Part shown: positions 32,270-42,700 of the stretch, piece by piece
Layout: each line of letters begins with the position of its first letter
Position numbering within the stretch: the first letter of the stretch is position 1
Assembly: GCF_900109365.1 (NCBI RefSeq)
Contig: NZ_FNZR01000003.1
Span: 310,001 to 374,000 of the forward strand
Direction of reading: 5' to 3'
DNA from: Parapedobacter koreensis
Lineage (GTDB): Bacteria > Bacteroidota > Bacteroidia > Sphingobacteriales > Sphingobacteriaceae
DNA: 64,000 nt
Position numbers and translations under genes: made by a program
The notes under the pieces: generated by a model
Databases searched by the model: none
The model's input: the letters and a program-made list of their open reading frames with translations, nothing else
Told to the model about the DNA's origin: nothing

Positions 32270-33319
32270 TTAGATGATCAGCATCGCATCGCCATAGCTG
32301 TAAAATCGGTATTTCTCTTTAACGGCTACTTCGTAAGCGTTCATCACATGCTCGTATCCGCCAAATGCGGCAATCATGACCAACAGTGTCGATTCCGGTG
32401 TATGGAAATTCGTAACCATGCTGTTGGCGATGCTGAAATCATAAGGTGGATAGATAAACTTGCTGGTCCACTCACTGGCGGGTTTAAGGTGCTTATCGGC
32501 AGACACCGAAGATTCGATGGCCCGCATGGATGTAGTGCCTACGGCACATACCCGTTTCTTGGCGTCTATGGCTTTGTTGACGACTTTGGCGGCTTCTTCG
32601 GGGACAATGAATTGCTCGGAATCCATCTTATGTTTGGTGAGATCTTCCACTTCTACCTGCCTGAAGGTGCCCAGGCCAACGTGGAGCGTGACTTCTGCAA
32701 ACTCGACACCTTTCAGTTCAAGGCGCTTCATGAGTTCGCGGCTGAAGTGCAAGCCTGCGGTAGGCGCAGCTACTGCGCCCTCATGCTTGGCAAATATCGT
32801 TTGGTACCTGAATTTATCCTCCGGAGTAGCCCTGCGCTTAATGTATTTGGGAAGTGGGGTTTCGCCGAGTATTTCGATATTGCGGCGGAATTCCTCATCC
32901 GTACCGTCAAACAGAAACCGGATGGTGCGCCCGCGTGACGTGGTATTATCTACCACCTCGGCAACCAATAAATCGTCATCGCCAAAGTAAAGCTTGTTGC
33001 CCACACGGATTTTCCGGGCGGGATCTACCAATACGTCCCACAACCGGAGCTCTTTGTTGAGCTCGCGCAACAGGAACACCTCGATGGTAGCACCGGTTTT
33101 TTCCTTGTTGCCGTACATACGGGCGGGGAAGACTTTCGTATTGTTAAGGATCATCACATCCTTATCATCGAAATAATTTAAGATATCCTTAAAAATTTTA
33201 TGTTCGATTTTACCGGTTTTACGGTCGAGCACCATCAATCGGGATTCATCACGGTTTTCGGTTGGCTCATATGCGATAAGGGATTCGGGTAAATTGAACT
33301 TGAATTGTGATAGCTTCAT
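32270..33319 (-). CDS. queA: tRNA preQ1-34 S-adenosylmethionine ribosyltransferase-isomerase
   Basis: 349 residues. QueA adds the cyclopentene ring in queuosine synthesis. Family blocks: [61 protein letters not shown]-like sequence ([16 protein letters not shown]), [17 protein letters not shown] and the C-terminal [17 protein letters not shown] (33380-33387), i.e. TAACTTTG on the minus strand, is a likely -7 box about 60 bases upstream. No preQ1 riboswitch was recognised in the leader. Confidence 0.95.
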   Translation of the reverse strand: MKLSQFKFNLPESLIAYEPTENRDESRLMVLDRKTGKIEHKIFKDILNYFDDKDVMILNNTKVFPARMYGNKEKTGATIEVFLLRELNKELRLWDVLVDPARKIRVGNKLYFGDDDLLVAEVVDNTTSRGRTIRFLFDGTDEEFRRNIEILGETPLPKYIKRRATPEDKFRYQTIFAKHEGAVAAPTAGLHFSRELMKRLELKGVEFAEVTLHVGLGTFRQVEVEDLTKHKMDSEQFIVPEEAAKVVNKAIDAKKRVCAVGTTSMRAIESSVSADKHLKPASEWTSKFIYPPYDFSIANSMVTNFHTPESTLLVMIAAFGGYEHVMNAYEVAVKEKYRFYSYGDAMLII

Positions 33320-33491
33320 TGTTGATGCGAAATTTTAGATAGCGGCACAAAATATATGCCCAACATATAAATTAGCGTGCAAAGTTAAGAAATTATTTAT
33401 TACACTTTGCGAAGGATTGCGATATTAATATCCGAAAAAATTAGTTTATCTTAGCTGTAACTTAATGGGCGATTCATCGTCATAATGCGGT

Positions 33492-34739
33492 ATGATATTA
33501 TTCCTGAAGTTAATCGGAGAGAGTTTTGGCTTTGCTTTTTCGGCGTTGCGCGAAAACCGTACGCGCACGTTGTTGTCGTTGCTTGGCGTCACTATCGGTA
33601 TCTTGATTATCATTGGGGTGTTTTCGGCGGTGGACACGTTGCGTGCAAACCTGGAAAGTAGTGTTGAAAAATTGGGCAGCAAGACCATCTATGTCATGAA
33701 ATGGCCCTGGGATGGAGGCCCCGACTTTCCGTGGTGGAAATATGTCAATCGGCCGGAACCGGATATTCGCGATTACGAAGCGCTCAAGGCGCGGATGACT
33801 ACCGCCGAGGCGGTTTCCTTTTCCATCGATATTGGTGGGCGGACAGCCCAATACCTCAACAACAACGTTTCAGGAATAACCGTCACCGCGACTTCGCATG
33901 AAATGTACGATATCCGGGAGCTGGAGATTGCAGACGGCCGTTATTTTACCGAATCGGAGTCGAACCGGGGAACCAATGTCGCGGTTATCGGTGCTACCAT
34001 AGCCGAAGGGTTATTCCCAAGTGCCGACCCGATTGGCCAGTCAATTCAGGTGCTTGGCCGAAAAATCACCGTGATTGGGATATTCAAGCGAGAGGGTGAG
34101 GGCATGATTTTCGATGTGTCCATGGACAATGTGATCATGGTTCCGTTGAATTTTGCACGCAATGTGGTCAACATCCGGCGGTATAGCCCTGCTATTATGG
34201 TGAGTGCAATACCAAGTGTTTCGTTGGAAGAAACCGAAAGCGAGCTGCGGGGGGTAATGCGATCGATCCATCGGCTGGGGCCGCAACAAGAAGACGATTT
34301 TTCGCTCAATAAAACCACCATCATCACGGCCCAATTGGATGCCATGTTCCAGGTGATTAATACCGCTGGTGGCTTTATAGGCATATTTTCCATCTTAGTG
34401 GGTGGTTTCGGCATCGCCAATATTATGTTTGTATCCGTCAAGGAACGTACGCACATCATTGGTATCCAAAAGTCACTGGGTGCCAAAAATTATTTCATCT
34501 TATCGCAGTTTCTTATCGAGGCCATTGCATTGTGTATCATTGGGGGGCTTATGGGCCTCGCAGTTGTTTATCTGCTGACCATTTTAGTCCGATTTGCCTT
34601 CGATTTGACCATCGTTGTCAATATGGGGATGGTCATGCTCACCATTACGTTGTCCACCTTGATCGGGTTGATTGCTGGCATTGTGCCCGCAGCCATGGCG
34701 GCTCGTTTGGATCCGGTAGAGGCGATACGCAGCAAATAA
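33492..34739 (+). CDS. MacB/FtsX-type ABC permease without local ATPase
   Basis: 415 residues: an N-terminal helix (about 20-45, RTRTLLSLLGVTIGILIIIG), a periplasmic MacB-like domain (about 50-260), and three C-terminal helices in the FtsX domain (FSILVGGFGIANIMFVSVKE, then about 325-350 and 375-400). Ending PAAMAARLDPVEAIR is the usual FtsX tail. Such permeases export peptides, drugs or lipoproteins mechanically with an ATPase, which is not adjacent here. Confidence 0.87.
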   Translation: MILFLKLIGESFGFAFSALRENRTRTLLSLLGVTIGILIIIGVFSAVDTLRANLESSVEKLGSKTIYVMKWPWDGGPDFPWWKYVNRPEPDIRDYEALKARMTTAEAVSFSIDIGGRTAQYLNNNVSGITVTATSHEMYDIRELEIADGRYFTESESNRGTNVAVIGATIAEGLFPSADPIGQSIQVLGRKITVIGIFKREGEGMIFDVSMDNVIMVPLNFARNVVNIRRYSPAIMVSAIPSVSLEETESELRGVMRSIHRLGPQQEDDFSLNKTTIITAQLDAMFQVINTAGGFIGIFSILVGGFGIANIMFVSVKERTHIIGIQKSLGAKNYFILSQFLIEAIALCIIGGLMGLAVVYLLTILVRFAFDLTIVVNMGMVMLTITLSTLIGLIAGIVPAAMAARLDPVEAIRSK

Positions 34740-34743
34740 AGAA

Positions 34744-34794
34744 ATAAGCCGGAAACTGGGTCTTCGAATACCTGAAACCCAATTCCCGGCTTAT
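34744..34794. terminator. Long hairpin between convergent genes
   Basis: ATAAGCCGG (34744-34752) pairs with CCGGCTTAT (34786-34794), with further inner pairing (ACTGGGT with ACCCAAT). No long T-run follows on either side, so it is a weak or factor-assisted bidirectional terminator. Confidence 0.5.
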
Positions 34795-34815
34795 GAAGTA
34801 TCTTCGATCAGCCTA

Positions 34816-36021
34816 TCAGGCCAGTTTTGCCAAAGCTTCTTTTATTCTACGCAATGCTTCACGGAGGTTCTCGTCGGAAGCAGCGTATGACAATCGGATG
34901 TAATTGTTGTTGCCAAACGAATCGCCACCAACGGTAGCTACGTGGCCTTCGTTTAAAAGATAAAGCGCAAGGTCGGCCGAATCCTTGATTACATTGCCTT
35001 GCGGATCCATTTTGCCAAAGAACGAGCTGATATCCGGGAAGAAATAGAAAGCACCTTGCGGTAAGTTCGTTTTTACGCCCGGTATATCTTTCAGTAGGTT
35101 GTAGACCAATTCCCTGCGCCGTGCAAAAGCCGCTTTCATTTCCAGTACCGTTTCCAGGCCTTGATCCAGTGCGGCAATGCCTGCTCGCTGTGCGATGGAG
35201 CAAGTACCCGATGTGGTTTGTCCCTGCAATTTGTCATTGGCAAGGGCGATTTCTTTCGTTGCAGCGAGGTAACCAAGCCGCCAGCCCGTCATCGCAAAGG
35301 CCTTGGAAAAGCCGTTGATGAGGATGACGCGATCTTTGATGCTGTCAAATTGGGCAATGGATTCGTGCTGGCCGATGAAATTGATGTGCTCATAAATTTC
35401 ATCCGAGATGATGTAGATATTGGGGTATTTCTCAAACACACGCACCAGCCCTTCCAGTTCGGCTTTGGTGTATACGCTGCCGGTAGGGTTGCAGGGTGAA
35501 GAGAACATGAACAGCTTGCTCTTAGGCGTAATGACGGCCTCCAGCTCTTCCGGGGTGATTTTGAAATCGCTGTCGATAGTGGTGTTGATGAATACGGATT
35601 TGCCCTCTGCGAGGGTCACCATCTCGGAATAAGACACCCAATAGGGTGTTGGGATGATGACTTCGTCACCCGGGTTGATCAACGTGAGGATGGCGTTGGA
35701 AAGCGACTGTTTGGCTCCCGTGGAGACCACGATTTGGGAGGCATCATAATCCAGCCCATTTTCGTTTTTCAGCTTATCCACGATGGCTTTACGCAATTCA
35801 GGGTAGCCCGGTACCGGCGAATAACGTGTGTAGTTGTCGTCAAGTGCCTGCTTAGCCGCTTGCTTTACGTGCTCAGGCGTATTGAAATCAGGTTCGCCTA
35901 CACTGAGGCTAATCACGTTGACCCCTTTTGCTGCTAGCTCGCGGCCCAATTTAGTCATTTTCAGCGTAGCGGATTCAGACAGGCTGTTGATCCGATCTGA
36001 AAGAATAGATGGTGTACTCAT
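34816..36021 (-). CDS. Pyridoxal-phosphate aminotransferase, aspartate-type
   Basis: 401 residues from ATG 36021 (MSTPS), which matches family starts; the longer frame from 36057 lacks support. A -7 box TAACTTTG (36081-36074 on the minus strand) lies 50 bases upstream. Class I fold: SLSVGEPDFNTPEHVKQAAK, YSPVPGYPELRKAI, SSPCNPTGSVYT, IISDEIYEHINF, and the PLP lysine in NGFSKAFAMTGWRLGY. Aspartate or a broader amino acid range is likely as amino donor. Confidence 0.9.
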   Translation of the reverse strand: MSTPSILSDRINSLSESATLKMTKLGRELAAKGVNVISLSVGEPDFNTPEHVKQAAKQALDDNYTRYSPVPGYPELRKAIVDKLKNENGLDYDASQIVVSTGAKQSLSNAILTLINPGDEVIIPTPYWVSYSEMVTLAEGKSVFINTTIDSDFKITPEELEAVITPKSKLFMFSSPCNPTGSVYTKAELEGLVRVFEKYPNIYIISDEIYEHINFIGQHESIAQFDSIKDRVILINGFSKAFAMTGWRLGYLAATKEIALANDKLQGQTTSGTCSIAQRAGIAALDQGLETVLEMKAAFARRRELVYNLLKDIPGVKTNLPQGAFYFFPDISSFFGKMDPQGNVIKDSADLALYLLNEGHVATVGGDSFGNNNYIRLSYAASDENLREALRRIKEALAKLA

Positions 36022-36073
36022 GGTGGGCAAACTTAGGTAAAATTGCGGATTCCGCAAACAAATTTATCGACGT

Positions 36074-36081
36074 CAAAGTTA
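36074..36081 (-). promoter_or_regulatory. Candidate -7 box of the aminotransferase gene
   Basis: CAAAGTTA on the plus strand, i.e. TAACTTTG reading leftwards; no TTTG -33 box at 19 bases. It supports ATG 36021. Confidence 0.4.
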
Positions 36082-36108
36082 CCCACAATGGGATTAATCC
36101 GATTTAGT

Positions 36109-36116
36109 TATCTTTG
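36109..36116 (+). promoter_or_regulatory. Candidate -7 box of the CDF gene
   Basis: TATCTTTG, full match. It overlaps the possible TTG start at 36114 and so favours the TTG at 36141. Confidence 0.45.
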
Positions 36117-36140
36117 CCAATTATCTTAAGCACATCGGTT

Positions 36141-37115
36141 TTGAATAAACAGAAAAACATCATTCTTTTTGCATTGGCTGCTGGTGTTGTACTGATGTTG
36201 GTTAAGTTTGCGGCATACCTGCTCACCAATTCAAATGCGATCCTGACAGATGCCATGGAGAGTATCGTCAACGTGGTAGCTTCGGGCTTTGCCTTTTACA
36301 GCATCCATTTATCGGCGCGCCCCAAAGACCAAAACCATCCCTATGGCCATGGGAAAGTTGAGTTTTTCTCTGTTTTTTTGGAAGGTGGGCTGATTTTTAT
36401 CGCTGGCGTATTGATTTTGGGCAAAGCGATATACAACATCTTCCTGCCCGAACCCTTGGGCAACCTATTGGGTGGTATTGGGCTTATTGCACTGACGGGC
36501 ATTGTCAATTTTGTGTTGGGCACGTATATGGTCAATCAAAGCAAGCGGCTGAACTCATTGACGCTGCAAGCCGATGGCAAGCATTTGCAGACAGACGCGT
36601 ACAGTACAGCAGGGTTGCTGGTGGGACTTTCTCTCCTGTATTTTACCGGATTGGCGTGGATCGATGTGGTGTTATCCATCGGGCTTGGTCTGTACATTTT
36701 ATTCAGTGGATATAAGCTGCTCCGTAAATCGATAGCTGGCCTGATGGATGAGTCGGATATGCAGCTGGTAGGGGAGGTGGCTGCGATTTTACAGCAATAT
36801 CGAAAGGATGACTGGATAGACGTGCACAACCTGCGGGTACAGCGCTACGGGCATGAACTTCATATTGATGGCCATGTAACGTTGCCTTACTATTACGACT
36901 TAAACAAAGTACATGATGAAGTATCTGCCATCGATGCACTCATTAATAGCCGCCTGCATGCCAATACCGAATTGTTTATCCATGCAGATCCCTGCATGCC
37001 AGCTTGTTGCCACTATTGCAGGATAAAAGATTGCCCTGTCCGGAATGAATCGCGGAGTGTAGATATCATATGGGACAAACAACTCATCAGTAAAAATGAA
37101 AAACATTTTCATTAA
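36141..37115 (+). CDS. Cation diffusion facilitator transporter (TTG start)
   Basis: 324 residues starting TTG 36141 (LNKQKNIILFALAAG); no ATG is available near the N-terminus. Six membrane helices and the CDF sites are visible: NSNAILTDAMESIVNVVASG in helix 2 (Asp/Glu metal site), HPYGHGKVEFFS, LQADGKHLQTDAYSTAGL in helix 5 (His/Asp). The cytoplasmic C-terminal domain ends in a Cys-rich tail DPCMPACCHYCRIKDC, which may bind zinc or another soft metal and is not standard for CDF proteins. Exports divalent metal by proton exchange. Confidence 0.88.
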   Translation: MNKQKNIILFALAAGVVLMLVKFAAYLLTNSNAILTDAMESIVNVVASGFAFYSIHLSARPKDQNHPYGHGKVEFFSVFLEGGLIFIAGVLILGKAIYNIFLPEPLGNLLGGIGLIALTGIVNFVLGTYMVNQSKRLNSLTLQADGKHLQTDAYSTAGLLVGLSLLYFTGLAWIDVVLSIGLGLYILFSGYKLLRKSIAGLMDESDMQLVGEVAAILQQYRKDDWIDVHNLRVQRYGHELHIDGHVTLPYYYDLNKVHDEVSAIDALINSRLHANTELFIHADPCMPACCHYCRIKDCPVRNESRSVDIIWDKQLISKNEKHFH

Positions 37116-37252
37116 CCGGTAATGGCCACCAAAAATATTAAACAATTAAAATTTTGAAAAATAGGGTTTTATATGGCTACCCATGCGCAGGATGTAGCAC
37201 AAAGCAGTAGTCAACCGTATGCAATATCAAAACATTTCATCATCTTTACCCG

Positions 37253-39685
37253 ATGTTTAAGGAAATACGAAACCGTTACATACGCTATGCTGTGATAGTC
37301 ATCTATGTGATTATTTTAATCGTGTGTATGGTTGAAGTAAATTTCCTTTGGTTGTTTGGTTACTCGCCTACGGCTAAAGATATCAGCAAGCCTATCCAGC
37401 AGGTTGCTTCGGAGGTGTATACGGCGGATAATGTGCTTATTGGCCGCTACTACAGGGAAGATCGCTCGCCCGTGCCTTATGATAGCATTTCACTGGATGT
37501 GGTCAATGCGCTGATCGCCACGGAAGATAACCGTTTTTTTAAACACCATGGCGTGGATTTTTTTGCTATTTTATCGAGCATTATATCTACCGCGCAGGGC
37601 GACAGGAGGGGGGGGAGTACCATCACCCAGCAGTTGGCAAAAAACTTGTATCGTACCCGTTACAACCAAGCTGTTGGGCTATTGGACAAGGTGCCGGGTA
37701 TTCGGATGCTCGTTATCAAGTTTAAGGAATGGCTCACCGCGTATAAACTGGAGGGTGCCTATGACAAAAAGGACATCATTGCGATGTACCTCAATACCGT
37801 ATCATTCAGTAATAATGCTTATGGCATAAAAACAGTCGCCAAACGGTATTTTAACAAGGAGACCCAGGAATTGAATGCCCCGGAGGCAGCGGTGCTCATC
37901 GGGATGTTGAAGGGTACCACCCTCTATAATCCGATACGCAACCCCGAGCGTTCACTGGAGAGACGCAACGTGGTTTTGGGTCAAATGCAGAAGGAAGGGT
38001 TCCTATCCGTGGAGGAATATGAACAATCAAGGGCCGCCGAGCTTGGACTGCAACTGGGGGAAATCGATGAATTGGGAAGTGGTGATTCCTACCTGCGTAC
38101 GGCAGTGGAACGATGGCTGGCTTCATGGTGCGAGGAAAACGGGTATGACATCTACGTGGATGGCCTGAAGATATACACGACAATAGATTCGCGGGTACAG
38201 CAACATGCGGAAGAGGCTATGGCCGAACAAATGAGGCCCTTGCAACGACGTCTGGAAAATGCCTGGCAGGGAGAAGTTCCCTGGCGGGATTCGGAAGGCC
38301 AGGTCATCGAAGGTTTTTTGGAAAACTTAGCAGCACGGACAACGTACTATCAGCAACTGGACAAAAAATACCAGGGCAATAAAGACAGTATCCTTTATTA
38401 CCTGAATTTGCCCAAGGCTATGGAAATATTTACTTGGGATGGCCTTAAACAGGTGCAGTACTCCAGCATGGATTCGCTGGCACACTATGCAATGATGCTT
38501 AATGCCGGGCTAATGACGATGGATCCATATAACGGTGAAATCAAAGCGTGGATCGGAGGTATCAACCACCAGTATTACAAATACGATCACGTATTTCAGG
38601 CAAAGCGGCAAGCAGGCTCCACCTTCAAACCATTCGCGTACCTTGCTGCCTTGGAAGCGGGCATGTCGCCCTGCGATAAGTACGTGGATAAATTTGTACG
38701 GATCACCTACACGGAAAATGACGAGGAAAAAACCTGGGAACCCAAAAATGCTGATTGGGTGTTCAGTGGCCGGGAGATGTCCCTGCGCTGGGCCATGGGA
38801 AGATCCGTCAATTCTATCACCGCCCAAATTACGGAACAAATCGGGTGGGATAAGGTGGTAGACGCCGCTCACCGCTGTGGCATTACAAGTCCCCTGGCCA
38901 GCGTGCCTTCGGTAAGCTTGGGATCCAACGATGTGAGTGTGTTTGAGATGGTCAATGCCTATGCAACCTTTATGAACCGTGGGAAAAAAGTGGAACCTAT
39001 CTTGGTTTCGAAAATCGTCGATTTCAACGGCAATGTGGTCGCTACATTCAAAACCAAGGCTACCCAAGCCATCAGTGAAGAAGTGGCGTGGCTAATGGGA
39101 TATATGCTCAGGGGCAGCATGGAAGAACCCGAAGGCACTTCACAGGCACTTTGGGAATGGGATCTATGGAAAGATAAAAACCAGATCGGCGGAAAAACAG
39201 GTACGTCCTCGGATTATGTGGATGGCTGGTATATGGGCGTTACGAAGGATTTGGTCACCGGCGTATGGGTAGGATGCGACGAGCGGAGTATTCATTTTAA
39301 AAACTCGCAGACCGGGGAAGGGTCACGGACAGCCCTCCCGGTGTTTGGAAGGTTTATGGAAAAAATCTACCATGACGATTCGCTGGCTTACGAATACGGC
39401 CCGTTTCCTGAGCCCGGTGTGGAGATAAGTCGGAAGTATGACTGCCCGAGTCCACGTGTCCCCCGTCCGGACAGTACACTGCTGGATACCATTGTGCCGT
39501 TTAGGTTGCCCGATTCTCCTTCGCTGGAAATTCCGGTGGATATCGAAGAACTGAAAAAACAGCTGGAAATTCCGAAGCAGGTGCCGCAAGGCGATAAAGA
39601 AAGCAATACACATGAAGGACAGCCGCTGCATCAAGAGCCGCAGCCGAATAACAAGATCCGTATCCGGTATCCCTTAAAAAAATAA
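37253..39685 (+). CDS. Penicillin-binding protein 1A (transglycosylase/transpeptidase)
   Basis: 810 residues. One N-terminal membrane helix (about 14-36), then the GT51 domain with ATEDNRFFKHHGVDF and RRGGSTITQQLAKNLY, then the transpeptidase with AGSTFKPFAYL (SxxK serine), GRSVNSITAQ (SxN) and QIGGKTGTSSDYVDG (KTG). It polymerises and cross-links peptidoglycan from the periplasmic side. The C-terminal tail (about 740-810) is Pro/Glu-rich and low in complexity. The upstream gap shows no clear promoter box. Confidence 0.94.
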   Translation: MFKEIRNRYIRYAVIVIYVIILIVCMVEVNFLWLFGYSPTAKDISKPIQQVASEVYTADNVLIGRYYREDRSPVPYDSISLDVVNALIATEDNRFFKHHGVDFFAILSSIISTAQGDRRGGSTITQQLAKNLYRTRYNQAVGLLDKVPGIRMLVIKFKEWLTAYKLEGAYDKKDIIAMYLNTVSFSNNAYGIKTVAKRYFNKETQELNAPEAAVLIGMLKGTTLYNPIRNPERSLERRNVVLGQMQKEGFLSVEEYEQSRAAELGLQLGEIDELGSGDSYLRTAVERWLASWCEENGYDIYVDGLKIYTTIDSRVQQHAEEAMAEQMRPLQRRLENAWQGEVPWRDSEGQVIEGFLENLAARTTYYQQLDKKYQGNKDSILYYLNLPKAMEIFTWDGLKQVQYSSMDSLAHYAMMLNAGLMTMDPYNGEIKAWIGGINHQYYKYDHVFQAKRQAGSTFKPFAYLAALEAGMSPCDKYVDKFVRITYTENDEEKTWEPKNADWVFSGREMSLRWAMGRSVNSITAQITEQIGWDKVVDAAHRCGITSPLASVPSVSLGSNDVSVFEMVNAYATFMNRGKKVEPILVSKIVDFNGNVVATFKTKATQAISEEVAWLMGYMLRGSMEEPEGTSQALWEWDLWKDKNQIGGKTGTSSDYVDGWYMGVTKDLVTGVWVGCDERSIHFKNSQTGEGSRTALPVFGRFMEKIYHDDSLAYEYGPFPEPGVEISRKYDCPSPRVPRPDSTLLDTIVPFRLPDSPSLEIPVDIEELKKQLEIPKQVPQGDKESNTHEGQPLHQEPQPNNKIRIRYPLKK

Positions 39686-39760
39686 TATCATTGGTAATAA
39701 TTAAACTTTTTCACCGATATTCGTTCTAATTTAGACACTGTGATTATACACCCATTTTCC

Positions 39761-42700
39761 ATGACGTACCTTAATCGATTTGTCAAACGTATAGTGTTAA
39801 ATAGCTGCTGTGTGTTGATGCTTGGCGTAATTGCTATAAACGCACAGGCCCAGTATTTCGGCCAGAATAAAATGCGGTATAAATCGCTCAAGTTTCAGGT
39901 GTATGAAACCCCCCATTTCAACCTTCACTATTATTTGCCAAATGATACGTTAGTCACATGGCTGGCTAAAGAAAGTGAAGTATGGTATGAATTGCACCAA
40001 CAGGTGTTCAGGGATACTTTTTTGCGCAAAAACCCGATTATTCTGTACAGCAATCACCCGGAGTTCCAGCAGACGACGACTGTCCAGGGGGAAATCGGGG
40101 TGGGTACCGGCGGTGTTACGGAAGCGTTCAAGACACGGGTGGTGCTGCCCGTGATGCAGATTAACCACCAAACACGACATGTGCTGGGGCACGAATTGGT
40201 GCATGCGTTTCAATACCGGATATTAATGGAGGGGGGGGATTCTACCCGCCTGGAAAATATTGGTAATATCCCGCTATGGATGGTGGAAGGGATGGCGGAG
40301 TATTTTTCCATCGGAAAGAAAGATGCATTTACAGCCATGTGGATGCGCGATGCCTACCTGAACAACGATATTCCGTCCTTGCGGGCCATGACCGAAAACA
40401 TGAACCGTTATTTTCCCTATCGCTTTGGGCAAGCGTTTTGGGCATATATCGGTTCCACCTATGGGGATACGGTGATCATGCCCCTGTTCAAGGCAACGGC
40501 GATGTATGGGTATGAGATGGGTATCAGGCGGGTTTTTGGTTACGACGCCCAAACGTTGTCCAACCTCTGGAAAAATAGCATGGAAAATGCCTACCGCAGC
40601 CTGCCGGTGGATACGGGAAAAGCACCGGTGGGACGTTCCATCGTGAACAGCAAAAATTCAGGGCGTTTGAATGTATCGCCAGCTATTTCGCCCGATGGTA
40701 AATACGTGGCTTTTATGTCAGAACGGGATCTGTTCAGCATCGATTTGTTTTTGGCAGACGCCCAAACGGGCGAAGTGATTAGGAAGCTTTCCAGTAGGCT
40801 CACTAACACCGATATCGATGAATTCAGCTACCTGGAATCCGCAGGGGCCTTTTCGCCGGATAGCAAGCGATTTGCCTTCAGTGTGTTTAGCAGGGGCCGA
40901 AGCAAACTGATGGTGGTGGACGTAGCCAACGGCAAGACACTTGCCCTGGAAGCGATGGGGGATATTACCGAATTTGCAAACATTGCTTGGGCACCAGATG
41001 GCGAAACCGTGGCGTTTTCCGGACTGAAGAACGGCTACAGTGATATTTATTTATATAACCTGAACACAAAAAAGCTAACGCAGCTTACAGACGATTGGTA
41101 TTCGGATTTTCAGCCGAGCTTTTCGCATGACGGCAAGCGCATCGTATTCAGCACTGATCGCTTGGCGCTTCAATCCGAATCACGGAGCGTAGATATACCC
41201 ATGAACATTGCCATGCTCGATGTGGAAACTGGGGAAATTACAAACGTGAATGTGTTCCAGGGTGCCAATAACTTAAATCCTCAGTTTGCTGCGGATGATA
41301 GTCAGGTTTATTTCCTTTCCAATAGTGACGGTTTCCGAAACATGTACCGGTATACCTTGGCTGGCGGTAAAGTGGAGCGGATGACGGAATATTTCACGGG
41401 TATCAGCGGCATTACGGAATATTCGCCAGCCTTGAGTCTATCGGCGAATGGAGACGTGGTATATTCGTATTACCGGCGCAATGAGTACAGCGTATACAAC
41501 GCCAGGGTAGACGAATTTGAACCCAAAGAAGTTGATCCGTACCTGGTTAATTTCGATGCGGCAATGTTGCCACCACCGGAGAATCTTGGTGTGGATGTGG
41601 TGAATGCCAACTTGAGCAACTTCAACCTCTTCCAACGGATTGGTGATAACCAGATTGCGTCGGTGTCCTATAAGCCCAACTTCAAATTGGATTACTTGGC
41701 CAATAGCGGGATGGGTTTGGCCGTGGGTAGCCGGTATGGTGCCGGTATAGCCAGTGGCATACAAGGGATGTTTTCGGATATTCTAGGCCACAATCAGATT
41801 TTTGCCGCATTATCCGTCAACGGCGAAATCTATGATTTCGGCGGCCAGGTCGCCTATATTAACCAGCGGAGCCGGATAAATTGGGGGGGCGCTATCTCCC
41901 ATATTCCATACATGTCCGGATTATCCCTGTATGATGAGCGGGATGTTGGTAATGGGCCGGAGCCCATATTGGATACGTATATCATACGGACCTTCCAGCA
42001 GCAGGCCGAAGCTTTTGGCGCTTATCCTTTTTCGCGGCATCACCGCTTTGAGCTGGGGGGTGCCTTCGCAAGGTACAGCTATCGGGTTGATAGATGGTGG
42101 CAGAGTTATTTGTATGGCTACGGTGGCCGCGATCGGATAGCGAATGACCAAATCGATGAAACACCATTGGGGTATTATTACGGCAATTTCAACGCATTTA
42201 CCATTCAACAGATCAGTACATCATTTGTTGGTGACAATGCGGTGTTTGGAATTGCAGCTCCGCTGCAAGGATTCCGCTATCGGGTAGGTATGGAGCAATA
42301 TTTTGGTGATTATAACTTTACGGCCTATACCTTTGACTTGCGCAAATATAATCGGTACCAGCCAGTGACCATCGCAGCCCGTGCGTACACCTATTTACGT
42401 GCCGGTCAGCATGAAAATGCGCTATACCCGTTGTTTTTGGGATATCCATACCTCATAAGGGGGTATGAAAGCTCGTCTTTCCGGAATAGCACAGGTAGTT
42501 TCAATTTCAATAGCCTGATGGGTACGCGCATTGCTGTGTTCAATTTCGAAGTACGCTTGCCCTTCACCGGGCCGGAGAAATTAGCGGTGCTTCGATCCAA
42601 TGTGCTGTTTTCAGACCTGAACTTCTTTTTTGACGCCGGGTTGGCTTGGGACAGCAACTCTAAGGTCGCATTTCGGAGCACCCCGAGATACATAGAAACC

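Noticed and set aside
33320-33380. preQ1 riboswitch before queA
   Set aside because: The leader lacks the C-rich hairpin loop and A-rich tail of the preQ1-I class.
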